Positions 6,272 to 6,478 of a DNA stretch of 6,478 bases are shown one piece after another. The notes beneath the pieces were generated by a model that saw only the letters and a list, made by a program, of their open reading frames with translations, was not told where the DNA came from and made no database searches. The stretch is taken from the NCBI GenBank assembly GCA_003511885.1, contig DOIX01000363.1, positions 1-6,478 on the forward strand. The letters are read 5' to 3'. A program made the translations under genes and the position numbers. This DNA comes from Cyanobacteria bacterium UBA11153 (lineage in GTDB: Bacteria > Cyanobacteriota > Cyanobacteriia > Cyanobacteriales > Coleofasciculaceae). Within the stretch, counting starts at the first letter, position 1. Each line of letters begins with the position of its first letter.

Positions 6272-6301
6272 ATTATATTTATTTTTGATGAATCCTCACA
6301 A
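6272..6301 (-). promoter_or_regulatory. Predicted sigma70-type promoter of the C-R operon
   Basis: On the minus strand TTGTGA (6296..6301) and a perfect TATAAT (6272..6277) are separated by 18 bases. Transcription would begin near 6265, inside the distal C-box, so both operators lie over or just after the start point. Controller binding would then block this promoter. A second, weaker promoter closer to the gene cannot be excluded. Confidence 0.6.
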
Positions 6302-6330
6302 TGATATTTTTACAAGGATAAAATGTCGCT

Positions 6331-6338
6331 GCGATCGC
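6331..6338. repeat. HIP1 octamer
   Basis: GCGATCGC, extended to the 10-base palindrome TGCGATCGCA, in the gap between the Uma2-family tail and the C-R operon promoter. No HIP1 site lies within the restriction-modification genes themselves. Confidence 0.85.
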
Positions 6339-6368
6339 AATTTTCGAGATAACACGATTACACCCTAA

Positions 6369-6478
6369 CTACTCCCAAACTATCCGCAAATCTAACACAA
6401 AACCGGGCAATACATCTTCTCCTGATAATTCTGTCGGATTTTCCAATACTTCTACAGGTTTTCCTTGTCGATAAATTT
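6369..6478 (-). CDS. Uma2-family (DUF820) endonuclease-like protein, C-terminal end only
   Basis: The 35 visible residues end in a TAG at 6369. They read IYRQGKPVEVLENPTELSG and then EDVLPGFVLDLRIVWE. The pattern YR.G..VE.L, then P..LSGEDVLPGF.LDL...W, is the characteristic C-terminus of Uma2-family proteins, which have a PD-(D/E)XK nuclease-like fold and are present in many copies in cyanobacterial genomes. The catalytic residues lie further upstream in the protein, outside the window, so activity cannot be judged. Its stop is about 70 bases from the -35 of the C-R promoter; both genes point the same way, so readthrough into the restriction operon is possible. The biological role of the family is poorly defined. 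Confidence 0.85.
   Translation of the reverse strand, partial: IYRQGKPVEVLENPTELSGEDVLPGFVLDLRIVWE

Overview
The window looks cyanobacterial. It carries three copies of the HIP1 octamer GCGATCGC (1330, 3546, 6331), short heptanucleotide tandem repeats of the kind found in filamentous cyanobacteria, an AAA-like ATPase with an N-terminal helix-turn-helix typical of cyanobacteria, a TPR fragment of the large cyanobacterial TPR/CHAT type, and the tail of a Uma2-family protein. All family assignments come from recognising motifs in the translation; no database search was possible.

Layout. 1-1052 (minus strand): a tandem family of ~100-residue modules of unknown function. One gene (393..1052) holds two modules in a single protein and the next (1..319, cut by the window edge) holds a third. 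1053-1311: no intact gene, but an AT-rich inverted repeat sits beside the module gene's start and a short coding-like remnant lies at 1138..1275. 1312-2643 (minus): an intact 443-residue AAA-like ATPase. 2644-3107: palindromic and G-rich repeats. 3108-3776 (plus): a truncated TPR-type gene remnant flanked by heptamer repeats on both sides. 3900-6218: a complete type II restriction-modification system. 6369-6478 (minus): the C-terminus of a Uma2-family protein.

The best supported and most interesting block is the restriction-modification system. A C5-cytosine methyltransferase (plus strand) meets, tail to tail with 2 bases between the stop codons, a restriction endonuclease (minus strand) whose active site matches the Cfr10I/Bse634I family; the predicted target therefore has a CCGG core, most likely RCCGGY. 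Upstream of the endonuclease and overlapping it by 29 bases is a small XRE-type helix-turn-helix gene that fits a controller (C) protein. Just upstream of that gene are two C-box-like operators, with centres 15 bases apart, next to a near-consensus sigma70-type promoter. Together they suggest a timed system: methyltransferase made first, then the C-R operon under controller feedback.

The second notable feature is the module array. The spacer between the two module genes is homologous to the in-frame linker inside the double-module protein, and the two differ at the key codon by one base (AAA lysine against TAA stop). So the gene split, or the fusion, traces to a single substitution.
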